A stretch of 64,000 nt of DNA, from positions 1 to 64,000 of IMG/VR virus record IMGVR_UViG_3300017714_000004. One strand, given 5' to 3'. This DNA comes from a virus. The position numbers and the translations under genes are program-made. The notes under the pieces are model-generated. The model saw only the letters and a program-made list of their open reading frames with translations, searched no databases and had not been told where the DNA came from. This document shows, piece after piece, positions 51,422 through 58,708 of the stretch (positions are counted from its first letter, which is position 1; the number at the start of each line of letters is the position of its first letter).

Positions 51422-53041
51422 ATGGCACTTTCAACACTAGCAGATACTTTAAGATCACAAAACACGCAACTGGTCAACATCAATGATGGTATCAGTAGTA
51501 TTGATGCATCTTTCTCTAAATGGTTTGTTGCACAAGAACAGGCAAGACTAGAAGACCTAGAACGCGAACGAGATAACGCCGCGGCATCTGGGGGTGGTGG
51601 TTCTGGTGGTGGTCGAACCGGATCCGGTGGTTCTGGTGGCGGAGGCGGTGGTGGTGCTGGAGGCATGTTTGCTGGAATAGGTGCTGCATTAGGTTTGGGT
51701 AGACTGAGTGGGGGTCTTGCTAAAGCAGGTATCTTCGGTCTTACTCAGATGATGTCCGAAACTCTAGGTACTGCTGTCGCAGAAATGACTGGGGATAATG
51801 AACTAGGTGCCGCAGCCGCGAATGCTGCTAAGTTCGGTGGTATAGGTGCATTGTTCGGAAAGAGATTCGCAGTACTGGGTGCAGTCGCGGGAGCGTTTGC
51901 TACTCCAGAAAACATAGAAATGTTAGGGGAAATTGGAGATACTTTAGGACAGAGAGGAAAAGAAGTAAAGGATGCACTCGCTGGATTGAATATAGCATTA
52001 CCATCTTTGTCAGATGTTTACAAAACACTTGCGGACGGTAGTCATGAAATACTAAGTGGAGTTAATTCATTACTCAAGGGTGACGTTCAAGGTATGGCTG
52101 AAAACGTAACTGGTTTTGCAGCGGTCGGTGGTATTGCTAATGCAGCGAACTTGAAATTGAACAAGAAACTGAATGCAGGGAAACCTCCTACGCCTACCAA
52201 CCCAGCATCATCTATGACTAAACAGGAAAGAATAACCGCGAACAATAAGACTGCATCTAACCTGAGTAAAAAGAAATTAAAAGCACTTGCAGATAAGGGA
52301 ATTACTGTAGACAAGGGTGGAATGAAACAGAACGGAAAGTTCATGTCCGCTGATAAGATGGATGATGCATTGAAAAGTGTTAAGGCGCCTACTTCGGGTC
52401 AAGCAAAAGGTTTGGCAGCCGCAATGGCGAAATACAAGAACTTTGGTAAGTTCATGAAATTACCTATAGTAGGTCAACTTGCATCTGTCGGTACCATTGG
52501 ATTAGTATTAGCAAACGATGACTTGTCTGCCTCAGAAAAAGCAGCAGAAATCGCTGGAGCATTGGGTGGTATCGGTGGTGGTACTCTTGGTGCACTTGCA
52601 GGAGCAACACTAGGTACTACTGTCGGGGGACCCTTCGGTACTGTTGCTGGCGGATTAGTCGGTGGTATACTGGGTGGTTTCTCAGGGGATTACTTAGCGA
52701 AAAACATTGCAGAGTGGATGATAGGTGGTGGCGGTGAACTAATAGACACCATGAAAGAAATTACTACAATGGGTGGTGGCGGTGCTGCTACTGCTGTTGG
52801 TGGTAGTAGTGGTGTAACTGGTGCACCGCCTGCAATGAAGATGCCAACCGCAACTGGTGCGCAGATTAAAGACGGTACTACACAATCACAGGCACTCGCT
52901 GGACTGGGTGGTGGCGGGACAACCGTAGTTGCTCCATCGTCATCTAATGTTTCCAATACAAGTAGTAACACAAGTCTAGTATCAGGTGCAGTCATGTCAT
53001 ACGATAGTTACGACCCACTATCAGGCACCAGAGCCTCATAA
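51422..53041 (+). CDS. Glycine-rich hub or tape-measure-like protein (T4 gp29 position)
   Basis: The 539-residue protein opens with a helix 'LADTLRSQNTQLVNINDGIS', then a linker of almost pure Gly/Ser (about residues 57-85). The rest alternates helical stretches with Gly/Ala-rich hydrophobic segments, such as 'LGALAGATLGTTVGGPFGTV' and 'AGGLVGGILGGF' (about residues 387-418), which could insert in a membrane. The end is Ser/Thr-rich. It starts 3 bases after the frameshift product ends; tail-length proteins in many phages follow a frameshifted chaperone gene, and T4 gp29 (590 aa) lies in the same neighbourhood. Sequence identity to gp29 was not recognised. Confidence 0.62.
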   Translation: MALSTLADTLRSQNTQLVNINDGISSIDASFSKWFVAQEQARLEDLERERDNAAASGGGGSGGGRTGSGGSGGGGGGGAGGMFAGIGAALGLGRLSGGLAKAGIFGLTQMMSETLGTAVAEMTGDNELGAAAANAAKFGGIGALFGKRFAVLGAVAGAFATPENIEMLGEIGDTLGQRGKEVKDALAGLNIALPSLSDVYKTLADGSHEILSGVNSLLKGDVQGMAENVTGFAAVGGIANAANLKLNKKLNAGKPPTPTNPASSMTKQERITANNKTASNLSKKKLKALADKGITVDKGGMKQNGKFMSADKMDDALKSVKAPTSGQAKGLAAAMAKYKNFGKFMKLPIVGQLASVGTIGLVLANDDLSASEKAAEIAGALGGIGGGTLGALAGATLGTTVGGPFGTVAGGLVGGILGGFSGDYLAKNIAEWMIGGGGELIDTMKEITTMGGGGAATAVGGSSGVTGAPPAMKMPTATGAQIKDGTTQSQALAGLGGGGTTVVAPSSSNVSNTSSNTSLVSGAVMSYDSYDPLSGTRAS

Positions 53042-53065
53042 AAAAAGGGGGACCGAAGTCCCCCC
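53041..53065 (-). terminator. Intrinsic terminator with UUCG loop after gp32
   Basis: Minus-strand stem GGGGGAC, loop TTCG, stem GTCCCCC, then six T. It lies in the 47-base gap between the end of gp32 and the end of the convergent plus-strand gene. On the plus strand there is no T-run. Confidence 0.9.
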
Positions 53066-53088
53066 AAATCTATCAACTGTAATATATC

Positions 53089-54033
53089 TTACTCTTCGGC
53101 AGCCATCTGCGCGAAGTATGATAGTGTGTCATCCGCAGCTGCGACAGCAGCAACCGGAGCAGGAGCAGCTGCAACAATAGTAGGTTCAGAAGAAGTGTCC
53201 CACGGTGGAGCCTCTTCCGCACTTGCAAGTGCTTCGTTCTTCAAAGTTGAACCGGCACCAGTCGCAAGACCTAGTACTGTCTCTAACTTCTGCTTCAACT
53301 CATCGTAAGACTTGAACCACTTTGCATCGTGTGCATTCGGATAGTCTGGTACTATGAATTCGTTCAAGTCATACAGTGTATTGTACACTGCTTCAAGTTG
53401 AGTCTCATCAGCACCCAAGAACTGAGAAGGTGACTTAAAGTCTGACTTATCATAGTTACGGTATCCCGCAACGTTACGAATCTTCAGTTCGAAGTCCGCA
53501 CCGCCCCAGAAATCAAAAGGATTGACCGGAGTCTCGCCTGGGAATTCTGGTTGCATCTGGTCCATGATCTTATCAAAGATCTTCTTACCGAACTCGTAGA
53601 TGAATGACTTGCCATTGTTGGCAGGGTTTGCAGGGTCGTTAATAACTTGAATGTTAGTAACGTAGTGTAGACGACGCTTCTGGCGACGTGCAGTTTCTTT
53701 GTCTTCTTCGATGCCTGAGTTCCACAGACGTGAGTTCAACTCACCTAATGGATCGTTCTGACCTAGGGTCGTTAGTGAACGCTCGATGTACCACTGTCCG
53801 GTTGGACCCTTGAATGCGTGATCCCAGTAGCGAACCCACGGTAGGTCTTGACCTTCAGTAGCAGGAAGAAAACGAATCACGGCGTAACCATTACCTTGTT
53901 CATCAACGGTAGGTTTCCACTTGCGATCGTCTTGGTATTTGTTGGTGTTAGATGCTTGACCGGATGCTTCGGTAGCAGCGGTGACAAGCTTAGAGATGTC
54001 CATAGACTTGGACTTTAGATTTGCAAAAGACAT
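53089..54033 (-). CDS. 32: Single-stranded DNA-binding protein (T4 gp32-like)
   Basis: gp32 coats single-stranded DNA in replication and recombination. The protein has 314 residues; T4 gp32 has 301. An N-terminal 'LKSKSMDISKL' holds the basic/serine cooperativity motif. The core has 'GYAVIRFLPATEGQDLPWVR', 'YWDHAFKGPTGQWYIERSLT' and 'TLGQNDPLGELNSRLWN'. T4 gp32 binds zinc with three Cys and a His in this part; here the protein contains no Cys at all. The C-terminal 60 residues are Ala/Pro/acidic, the usual partner-binding tail. The late box 64 bases upstream and the gp33 gene before it give a late-regulated unit. Confidence 0.93.
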   Translation of the reverse strand: MSFANLKSKSMDISKLVTAATEASGQASNTNKYQDDRKWKPTVDEQGNGYAVIRFLPATEGQDLPWVRYWDHAFKGPTGQWYIERSLTTLGQNDPLGELNSRLWNSGIEEDKETARRQKRRLHYVTNIQVINDPANPANNGKSFIYEFGKKIFDKIMDQMQPEFPGETPVNPFDFWGGADFELKIRNVAGYRNYDKSDFKSPSQFLGADETQLEAVYNTLYDLNEFIVPDYPNAHDAKWFKSYDELKQKLETVLGLATGAGSTLKNEALASAEEAPPWDTSSEPTIVAAAPAPVAAVAAADDTLSYFAQMAAEE

Positions 54034-54096
54034 AATATTTCCTTAAATATAAACTTAAATATAAACAATGTATGAGATTACCCATAAGGGCATAAC

Positions 54097-54104
54097 TATT
54101 TATA
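54097..54104 (-). promoter_or_regulatory. T4-type late promoter box before gp32
   Basis: TATAAATA on the minus strand, 64 bases before the gp32 start. It overlaps the last codons of gp33. Confidence 0.72.
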
Positions 54105-54336
54105 CGTCTAGTGTGTTCTGCTTTGGCAGAAAATTCAACTGACGTGCTTCACTCTCAAGATGTTCGACGATAGTTGGAGACAAGTACTTCTTGATGTCTT
54201 CCAGCTCTAATCCGTTCTTCTCACAGAGATGTACAATGGAATCCATGTACGACATTCTGTTTTGAAATACGAAACTTTCGATCATCGCAGAGAATGATTT
54301 CTTGGTTAGGAACTTCTCTTCAGTTTTCTCATCCAT
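54100..54336 (-). CDS. 33: Late promoter co-activator (T4 gp33-like)
   Basis: gp33 links RNA polymerase and the sliding clamp for late transcription. The protein has 78 residues; T4 gp33 has 112. 'KKSFSAMIESFVFQNRMSYM' (about residues 12-31), 'DSIVHLCEKNGLELEDIKKY', 'LSPTIVEHLESEARQLNFLP' is the pattern of this small family in marine T4-like phages. It sits directly before gp32 and overlaps the 86-aa gene by 8 bases. The TATAAATA boxes in this window are its expected targets. Confidence 0.88.
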   Translation of the reverse strand: MDEKTEEKFLTKKSFSAMIESFVFQNRMSYMDSIVHLCEKNGLELEDIKKYLSPTIVEHLESEARQLNFLPKQNTLDV

Positions 54337-54589
54337 TGATTACCTCAATCGCTCTGACATTATCAACGCGGAATGACCGCCATGATTGCTTGTCGATTGC
54401 GAATGCGCGAATCACAGATTTGTTAACTGAGAAGTCGTCCACTACTGCAACTTTGGATTCAGACAATTCAGGCATATAGTCAGTTTGGAGAGTACAAGGC
54501 ATAACGCGTTCCTCACCATTGACTTTACTAAAAGTCACCTGAAGGACATTGTCCCGTAGTTGACTAACGATACTATCATAATTAAACAT
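54329..54589 (-). CDS. WYL_2 / Sm-like SH3-barrel protein (DUF2693 type)
   Basis: From the ATG at 54589 the protein has 86 residues. That start has a perfect AGGAGGAG ribosome site; the longer frame with an upstream ATG at 54688 would overlap the 102-aa gene by 89 bases and has a basic, unrelated N-terminus. The pattern 'VTFSKVNGEERVMPCTLQTD' then 'SVIRAFAIDKQSWRSFRVDN' and 'VRAIEVING' is that of small SH3-like barrel proteins common in T4-type phages. A nucleic-acid or protein-binding role is likely; the exact role is unknown. Confidence 0.82.
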   Translation of the reverse strand: MFNYDSIVSQLRDNVLQVTFSKVNGEERVMPCTLQTDYMPELSESKVAVVDDFSVNKSVIRAFAIDKQSWRSFRVDNVRAIEVING

Positions 54590-54599
54590 TGACTCCTCC

Positions 54600-54899
54600 T
54601 TAGAATCGTTCAAATTCAGCGTCCTCCGCTGTTGCTTCTTCTTCAGACGCCTCTGAGTGTACTGCTTCAAGAAACTCTTCGCTACCATCTAGTACCGCAA
54701 TGGTGTGTTCGAATGCTTCAAGTGTAGCGAGAACGTTCTTACGCGTCTCATCCTCTTCATCTAGACTCGCATAATCTTTACCAAAAGATTCTAGAGTATC
54801 TAGATAAACGCAACGCAAAAACTCACGTGAGATGAGCTCTACATCGTTACGGGTATATTGACCTAAATCAATTAGGTTCTCAGGCATTGGTGTGGACAT
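54600..54899 (-). CDS. Acidic helical protein, unknown
   Basis: From the ATG at 54899 the protein has 99 residues. That start overlaps the preceding stop (TAATG) and has a GAGG ribosome site; a start three codons earlier is too close to the site. It is rich in Glu and Asp with a helical middle ('DVELISREFLRCVYLDTLES'), ending 'SEEEATAEDAEFERF'. It belongs to the operon that runs into gp33 and gp32. No family recognised; a helicase-loader or replication role cannot be inferred from sequence. Confidence 0.68.
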   Translation of the reverse strand: MSTPMPENLIDLGQYTRNDVELISREFLRCVYLDTLESFGKDYASLDEEDETRKNVLATLEAFEHTIAVLDGSEEFLEAVHSEASEEEATAEDAEFERF

Positions 54900-55123
54900 T
54901 AATTCCATTCCTCGTTGTGGGTTGATTGACGGACATCGGAGAAGAGATTGTTAACGAACTTATCTTCATCTCCCCAGCGTACATCGGATTTATAGTCTTG
55001 ACGATCAAGACCTACTACTTCGTTCGCTAGACGTTGGTTTGACTTGCGAACCTTACTACGCTTCTGGATCTTGAGTGCTGCCGCACGAACCATTGCGTAA
55101 CGTACTTCTTTACTTACTGCCAT
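54899..55123 (-). CDS. Small basic-then-acidic protein, unknown
   Basis: The 74-residue protein has a basic N-terminal half ('AALKIQKRSKVRKSNQRLAN') and an acidic end. No family recognised. Its stop overlaps the next gene start (TAATG). An AAGG site precedes the start. The basic helix could contact nucleic acid. Confidence 0.65.
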   Translation of the reverse strand: MAVSKEVRYAMVRAAALKIQKRSKVRKSNQRLANEVVGLDRQDYKSDVRWGDEDKFVNNLFSDVRQSTHNEEWN

Positions 55124-55124
55124 A

Positions 55125-55153
55125 ATTATACCTTATATGTAGGGGGTTGTCAA
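55125..55153 (-). promoter_or_regulatory. Sigma-70-like promoter sequence just before the 74-aa gene
   Basis: TTGACA (minus strand, 55148-55153), 17 bases, TATAAT (55125-55130). The -10 box ends two bases before the ATG, so the transcript would start inside the 74-aa gene and serve the genes after it, or the match is by chance. The other early promoters carry a CTACATAAA block after -10; this one does not. Confidence 0.4.
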
Positions 55154-55157
55154 GTGG

Positions 55158-55307
55158 CTAGAATCCATTATTTGGATACAGTTCATCTTTGGTTAACTGA
55201 CCGCGTTTCTTCGACTCCTTCTTACGGTCGACGTGGGTAGAGGCGCGATTGAATCGCCCCGCATACTTCGCGACCGGATTCGACCGCTTGGTAGATTTCT
55301 TCTTCAT
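55158..55307 (-). CDS. Small very basic protein (49 aa)
   Basis: From ATG 55307 (GAGG site 9 bases before) the sequence is 'KKKSTKRSNPVAKYAGRFNR', then 'ASTHVDRKKESKKRGQLTKD' and 'ELYPNNGF'. The 'NPVAKYAGRFN----K-DRKK' type recurs as a short conserved protein in marine T4-like phages (known to me, not searched). It overlaps the end of the metalloprotease gene by 86 bases in another frame, which is large; the motif argues it is nevertheless real. Role unknown, perhaps DNA- or ribosome-binding. Confidence 0.7.
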   Translation of the reverse strand: MKKKSTKRSNPVAKYAGRFNRASTHVDRKKESKKRGQLTKDELYPNNGF

Positions 55308-55713
55308 TGTCATATGCCTCGTTTTCCCATGGCTGATCACAGTACTTCATATTCTCATACTCTTGACCATCGAATATCCATTTATAAGACATCACACCTT
55401 CATTCAGAGTTAGTCCAGTATGAATCAATCGACCACTTAGTATCTGTACTGCATGAATCATCTCATGGGCAATGTTGATTTTCATTTGTTTCTCATCGAC
55501 CCGTTTGCCTTCGAAGTACTCAGCGATAGAGATATCAACTTGATCCTCATCGCCGTCAACTAGTCCAGCGAACGTACCTAGCTCTTCTACAAACTCAAGT
55601 TCAACATAGCCGGGTAGATTAGATATCCCTAGGAACTCTGCCACCTTGTGAACATAGGTGGACATCTCATAACTAGGGGACTCAGAAATATCAACATTGA
55701 CCGCATACTTCAT
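55222..55713 (-). CDS. Zinc metalloprotease-like protein (HEMIH)
   Basis: From the ATG at 55713 (right after the stop of the MazG-like gene) the protein has 163 residues. It contains the zinc site 'NIAHEMIHAVQIL' (about residues 77-89; H-E-x-x-H) and further on 'YKWIFDGQEYENM' and 'DQPWENEAYDNEEEIYQAV'; the Glu of 'WENEAY' is a likely third ligand. The pattern is that of small phage gluzincins. The target is unknown. An upstream ATG at 55821 would add 36 residues overlapping the MazG-like gene and lacks this family context. Confidence 0.75.
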   Translation of the reverse strand: MKYAVNVDISESPSYEMSTYVHKVAEFLGISNLPGYVELEFVEELGTFAGLVDGDEDQVDISIAEYFEGKRVDEKQMKINIAHEMIHAVQILSGRLIHTGLTLNEGVMSYKWIFDGQEYENMKYCDQPWENEAYDNEEEIYQAVESGREVCGAIQSRLYPRRP

Positions 55714-55714
55714 A

Positions 55715-56020
55715 TTAGTTATCCGACCTAATACCAGCATCATAGTTGTCATCGCTGTCGTAATCGAACAGAGTAGACCAGACACGAAGTTTGAACAACT
55801 TTTCTGTTCTCGCCTCCTCAACAGCAGTGTACGACACTACTTCCCATTGTTGTAACAACTCAATCATGCAAACAAGGTCGCCGACCTCTTTAGCAAGTAG
55901 AGACAGGTTGTGTTGATCCTGACCGAACCGCTTTACCTTCGACACTCTTTGAATGACCTCGGCACATTCTTCTTGCAGAATGGTGAGCAGTTCGGTACAG
56001 CTATCGTTATGTCGTAACAT
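55715..56020 (-). CDS. MazG-like nucleotide pyrophosphohydrolase
   Basis: The 101-residue protein has 'LTILQEECAEVIQRVSKVKR' (about residues 12-31), holding the E-E-x-x-E metal site, and 'LAKEVGDLVCMIELLQQW' (about residues 42-59), holding the E-x-x-D partner. This four-helix all-alpha pattern is that of MazG-type enzymes that hydrolyse nucleoside triphosphates or alarmones. Phage MazG proteins are often thought to change host nucleotide pools. The last 20 residues are acidic. It overlaps the upstream gene by one base and adjoins the protease gene. Confidence 0.75.
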   Translation of the reverse strand: MLRHNDSCTELLTILQEECAEVIQRVSKVKRFGQDQHNLSLLAKEVGDLVCMIELLQQWEVVSYTAVEEARTEKLFKLRVWSTLFDYDSDDNYDAGIRSDN

Positions 56021-56340
56021 TAAAACTCCACTCGATCATGGAAAGGAACCGCACCGGAGAACTCAGCTCCAGTAATCTCACGAACTTTGTTTCTAAAACG
56101 ACTGTCAGAAGTAGCGACGAACGTACCACCCATCATCGGACGTTCTTCACATAGATAGGTTGGACGTACGAAACAGGTGCCGCGAGCGTAACCATCGACC
56201 AACTCAACCGCAGGGCGACCCACGGTTGGTTCGAAAGGACCTTCGACGTTCACTATAGTCACTTCAGTGAATCGTGAACTCATACCACCAGCAGAAGAGT
56301 CGCGGTTATCTGCTCGATAAATGTTTGCAATTATACCCAT
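56020..56340 (-). CDS. Small conserved-type protein, unknown (106 aa)
   Basis: No family recognised. The middle reads 'TEVTIVNVEGPFEPTVGRPA' and 'VELVDGYARGTCFVRPTYLC', suggesting a beta-rich fold; the end is 'FSGAVPFHDRVEF'. It is followed with a one-base overlap by the MazG-like gene. Expressed from the promoter at 56800-56839 with its neighbours. Confidence 0.65.
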   Translation of the reverse strand: MGIIANIYRADNRDSSAGGMSSRFTEVTIVNVEGPFEPTVGRPAVELVDGYARGTCFVRPTYLCEERPMMGGTFVATSDSRFRNKVREITGAEFSGAVPFHDRVEF

Positions 56341-56350
56341 ATCAGTATTC

Positions 56351-56542
56351 CTAGTGAAAGGTTGCTTGTTGAAACTCTAGTTCTTGTTCGATGAGACTCA
56401 TCATCTCATCGTTGTTAAGACCTATAGCAGACAATGTTTCTATTGCGGTGTTAGAGTCGATAACATCATCAAGAAAAGAATCTATGACATCACGAACCGC
56501 CTCACCAATCTCGCCAGTGGCGAACCACGCTACATTACTCAT
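56351..56542 (-). CDS. Small acidic helical protein, unknown (63 aa)
   Basis: 'WFATGEIGEAVRDVIDSFLD' and 'NDEMMSLIEQELEFQQATFH' are predicted helices. No family recognised. Its start overlaps the stop of the 78-aa gene by 4 bases (ATGA), so it is translated with it. Confidence 0.62.
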   Translation of the reverse strand: MSNVAWFATGEIGEAVRDVIDSFLDDVIDSNTAIETLSAIGLNNDEMMSLIEQELEFQQATFH

Positions 56543-56775
56543 GACTTAGCCTTAACAACTTTATTGTTTTTGAACTCAGTACCAACTGGACCGACCAACT
56601 TACCGACCAACCAGAAGTCTTCTGCTTGCAATTTAGAAACGTCGTTAGAGTAACCTTCTTGAACGAAGTCTGGACCTAACTCGTTGTAGTTGTTAAGGAA
56701 ATGAACAGCAGCTTCGACAGTGTCGAAAGTCTGTGCATGGTGATTGTTTGACATTTTGGGTTTTGCGTAGAACAT
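56539..56775 (-). CDS. Small protein, first gene behind early promoter 1 (78 aa)
   Basis: The protein reads 'FYAKPKMSNNHHAQTFDTVE' then 'AAVHFLNNYNELGPDFVQEG' and 'FWLVGKLVGPVGTEFKNNKV'. No family recognised. The start at 56775 lies behind a GAGAGAGA ribosome site and 36 bases after the -10 box of the promoter at 56811-56839. Confidence 0.68.
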   Translation of the reverse strand: MFYAKPKMSNNHHAQTFDTVEAAVHFLNNYNELGPDFVQEGYSNDVSKLQAEDFWLVGKLVGPVGTEFKNNKVVKAKS

Positions 56776-56799
56776 AATTTAAATCTCTCTCTTCATTAG

Positions 56800-56839
56800 T
56801 TTATGTAGCCATTGTACCTGTTTTTGAAACATTTGTCAA
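56800..56839 (-). promoter_or_regulatory. Early promoter 1 with CTACATAAA extension
   Basis: Minus strand: TTGACA (56834-56839), 17 bases, TACAAT (56811-56816), GG, CTACATAAA (56800-56808). A GAGAGAGA ribosome site and the ATG at 56775 follow. Confidence 0.85.
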
Positions 56840-56848
56840 GGGCTTTGC

Positions 56849-57010
56849 TTAATTTTTTTTAGCAATTGCATGTAAATATTCACGTTTCAGAAACCACTTG
56901 TATTTTGCAAAGTAATCCTTTGCCTTGTAGTCTGGACGTTTACCTGTGTAGAGTTCAACCTCATCACAGTGCTCGAACCACATTAGATTACACCAACGTC
57001 TAAAAGTCAT
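56849..57010 (-). CDS. Small aromatic/basic protein, unknown (53 aa)
   Basis: From the ATG at 57010 (next to the stop of the previous gene) it reads 'TFRRWCNLMWFEHCDEVELY' then 'TGKRPDYKAKDYFAKYKWFL' and 'KREYLHAIAKKN'. Small proteins with a 'MWFEHCDE---Y' start and a 'YF-KYKWFLK' end recur in marine T4-like phages (known to me, not searched). Longer frames with upstream starts overlap the previous gene by 95 bases and are less likely. Confidence 0.7.
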   Translation of the reverse strand: MTFRRWCNLMWFEHCDEVELYTGKRPDYKAKDYFAKYKWFLKREYLHAIAKKN

Positions 57011-57011
57011 A

Positions 57012-57395
57012 TTATGCCACCAACTGATAAGGTTTGTTGAACTGCCCGACGTTGATGTCGATGTAGTGACTTCTGAAGAAGTAGTCAGTCGCGCTGTCGT
57101 CTTCACAGAAGAAGTCAGGCCCTTCCATAGCAGCCTTTAACTCAGTTAAGAACGCAACAACTTCTTCGTTGTCGTAGTTTTCAGCAATCCAGTACGGATT
57201 GACCTGAACGTAGTCACGAGGACCGTACTCACTGACAGGTAACGCTCCGATGATATCGAGAGCACCACTCTTAATGTTACACACCAAACTGCTGTGATGA
57301 CGAATGGCAAGAGTGCCTTTCATGTTGTACTTCTTGAGGACCGCTTTGATCGCGGGGGTTAATTTCTTTTTATCTTCTTGACTTACATATGCCAT
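57012..57395 (-). CDS. Conserved phage-type protein, first gene behind early promoter 2
   Basis: From the ATG at 57395 the protein has 127 residues and begins 'AYVSQEDKKKLTPAIKAVLK' then 'KYNMKGTLAIRHHSSLVCNI' and 'KSGALDIIG'. This start is well known to me among marine T4-like phages. The ATG at 57413 would fall only about 8 bases after the expected transcript start and has no ribosome site, while the inner ATG has GAGAGA before it. Function unknown. Confidence 0.75.
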   Translation of the reverse strand: MAYVSQEDKKKLTPAIKAVLKKYNMKGTLAIRHHSSLVCNIKSGALDIIGALPVSEYGPRDYVQVNPYWIAENYDNEEVVAFLTELKAAMEGPDFFCEDDSATDYFFRSHYIDINVGQFNKPYQLVA

Positions 57396-57416
57396 AACAA
57401 ATTTCTCTCTCATTAA

Positions 57417-57455
57417 TTTATGTAGCTATTATAACAAATTCTGAATAATAGTCAA
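57417..57455 (-). promoter_or_regulatory. Early promoter 2 with CTACATAAA extension
   Basis: Minus strand: TTGACT (57450-57455), 16 bases, TATAAT (57428-57433), AG, CTACATAAA (57417-57425). The ATG used is at 57395, 33 bases from the -10 box. Confidence 0.87.
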
Positions 57456-57466
57456 CACTTTTTTAG

Positions 57467-57649
57467 CTATTTCTTAGACCGATTTGATATAAGGGTATTC
57501 CAAAAAGTTCTTAACCAACCACCCTCTTCCCACATCAATGGTATGCGCTCTCCCAGTTCTTTCTCTTCTTCCATGTGTAGGTTGACGTATAACAGCAAAG
57601 CGAGGAACCCAAACAAACCAAAACCGATTATGTCGTAAACCAGTTCCAT
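57467..57649 (-). CDS. Small membrane protein (60 aa)
   Basis: From ATG 57649, which shares TAATG with the stop of the gene before it, the protein has one clear membrane helix 'IIGFGLFGFLALLLYVNLHM' near its N-terminus, then an acidic stretch and a basic end. The topology is unknown. A longer form starting at a GTG 12 bases earlier would need to overlap the upstream gene. Confidence 0.66.
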   Translation of the reverse strand: MELVYDIIGFGLFGFLALLLYVNLHMEEEKELGERIPLMWEEGGWLRTFWNTLISNRSKK

Positions 57650-57849
57650 TACTTCACCCACACATGGTTGTATTTCGTAGGAAGAACTTCACACGTGTAG
57701 CTATCGTTCTCAGCATAGTTGATAACCTTGACACACTCTCCAGTCATATTGCTAACATGAACATCGGGCATATCAATAACAGCAGTACAATAAACAAGGG
57801 CAAGGGATACAGCAACAAGACTAAAAACAGTTTCAGACAAACCTTTCAT
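57649..57849 (-). CDS. Small exported or membrane-anchored protein (66 aa)
   Basis: The N-terminal 'SETVFSLVAVSLALVYCTAV' is a signal peptide or anchor. The rest is 'DMPDVHVSNMTGECVKVINY' and 'AENDSYTCEVLPTKYNHVWV', with two Cys that could form a disulfide. The 'GECVKVINY---D-Y-CE-LP-KY-HVWV' pattern recurs in marine T4-like phages (known to me, not searched). It precedes the small membrane protein and follows the SprT-like gene. Confidence 0.74.
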   Translation of the reverse strand: MKGLSETVFSLVAVSLALVYCTAVIDMPDVHVSNMTGECVKVINYAENDSYTCEVLPTKYNHVWVK

Positions 57850-57858
57850 ATTAACTCC

Positions 57859-58485
57859 TTATGCGACAATTTTTATAGGGGCACGGTCAACTGCTTTCAA
57901 CCATGCTTCAGGTGATTTGATGATAGGTCTGGAAACTCGTAACTTTTTTTCACGGAAACATTTCTTCAATGCCTTAGCTTCCTCTCGACCTAGAAATCTT
58001 GAGACCAATCGAATCAGACACTCACGGAATCGATAGTCATGTTTACTGAACCCAGCAGCATGTGCGAGTTCATGTAAGACAACATACTTGTTCATGCCAC
58101 TATCACTCAATCGAATGAGATCACCATAACAGACACCTGACAAAGAGTTTGATCTCATCTGTTCGATCTGGATAGTCTTACATGCAGATCTCAGTCCAAT
58201 CGCTGGATCATTTTTATGATTGAAATTCTCCCACAATTTAGATTTTAGTACACGTTTTGCAAACGACTGACATTCTTTCAATGTGAGTTCTTTTGTTACG
58301 TGAGGGTAGTTGGCTTCGAATTTCCATTCTGCATTATAAGTCTTGCTCCTCTCAGAATCTTTCCATCCATGAGCATTCTTTCGAACTACATACTGATAAT
58401 ACTTGTATGCGATTTCTTCATCCATCACTTTGATAGCATCAGTGTAGTAGTGACGGTATTTTTCATGCCAAACTCGATAACCCAT
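57859..58485 (-). CDS. SprT-like zinc metalloprotease
   Basis: The 208-residue protein has the zinc site 'VVLHELAHAAGFSKHDYRFR' (about residues 134-153), with H-E-x-x-H followed by a third His, the SprT/Spartan-type arrangement. Upstream are basic and aromatic stretches ('YRHYYTDAIKVMDEEIAYKY'), and the last 50 residues are basic. Cellular Spartan-type proteases remove proteins cross-linked to DNA; a similar role here is only inference. The gene is in the unit behind early promoter 3, 10 bases after the 64-aa gene. Confidence 0.78.
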   Translation of the reverse strand: MGYRVWHEKYRHYYTDAIKVMDEEIAYKYYQYVVRKNAHGWKDSERSKTYNAEWKFEANYPHVTKELTLKECQSFAKRVLKSKLWENFNHKNDPAIGLRSACKTIQIEQMRSNSLSGVCYGDLIRLSDSGMNKYVVLHELAHAAGFSKHDYRFRECLIRLVSRFLGREEAKALKKCFREKKLRVSRPIIKSPEAWLKAVDRAPIKIVA

Positions 58486-58495
58486 AAATCTCTCT

Positions 58496-58690
58496 CTAAA
58501 TTATATCAAAGGACATTGTGTGCATTATGCGTCTTCCCTTCGAGGAAGTTACACTTTTATCACCCGACCACATGTCTATAACGTGGCCACATGTAGTCAC
58601 CATCTCATCTTCATTAGACGTTAAGATTTCGAAGTCTCTAACTATCTCTTGATTAGTGGTAATCGTTAATCCAATGCATCTGATCTTCAT
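58496..58690 (-). CDS. Small protein, first gene behind early promoter 3 (64 aa)
   Basis: The protein 'KIRCIGLTITTNQEIVRDFE' then 'ILTSNEDEMVTTCGHVIDMW' has no recognised family and may be a small beta-alpha fold. The ATG at 58690 has a GGAAGAG site and lies 30 bases after the -10 box. Confidence 0.62.
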   Translation of the reverse strand: MKIRCIGLTITTNQEIVRDFEILTSNEDEMVTTCGHVIDMWSGDKSVTSSKGRRIMHTMSFDII

Positions 58691-58708
58691 TTCTCTTCCT
58701 TCTTTGAC

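Noticed and set aside
54589-54688. Longer N-terminus for the WYL_2-like protein
   Set aside because: The inner ATG has a perfect AGGAGGAG site and gives the family's normal start; the extension overlaps the previous gene.
57010-57106. Longer Ser/Thr-rich N-terminus for the 53-aa protein
   Set aside because: It would overlap the previous gene by 95 bases; the ATG at 57010 directly follows that gene's stop.
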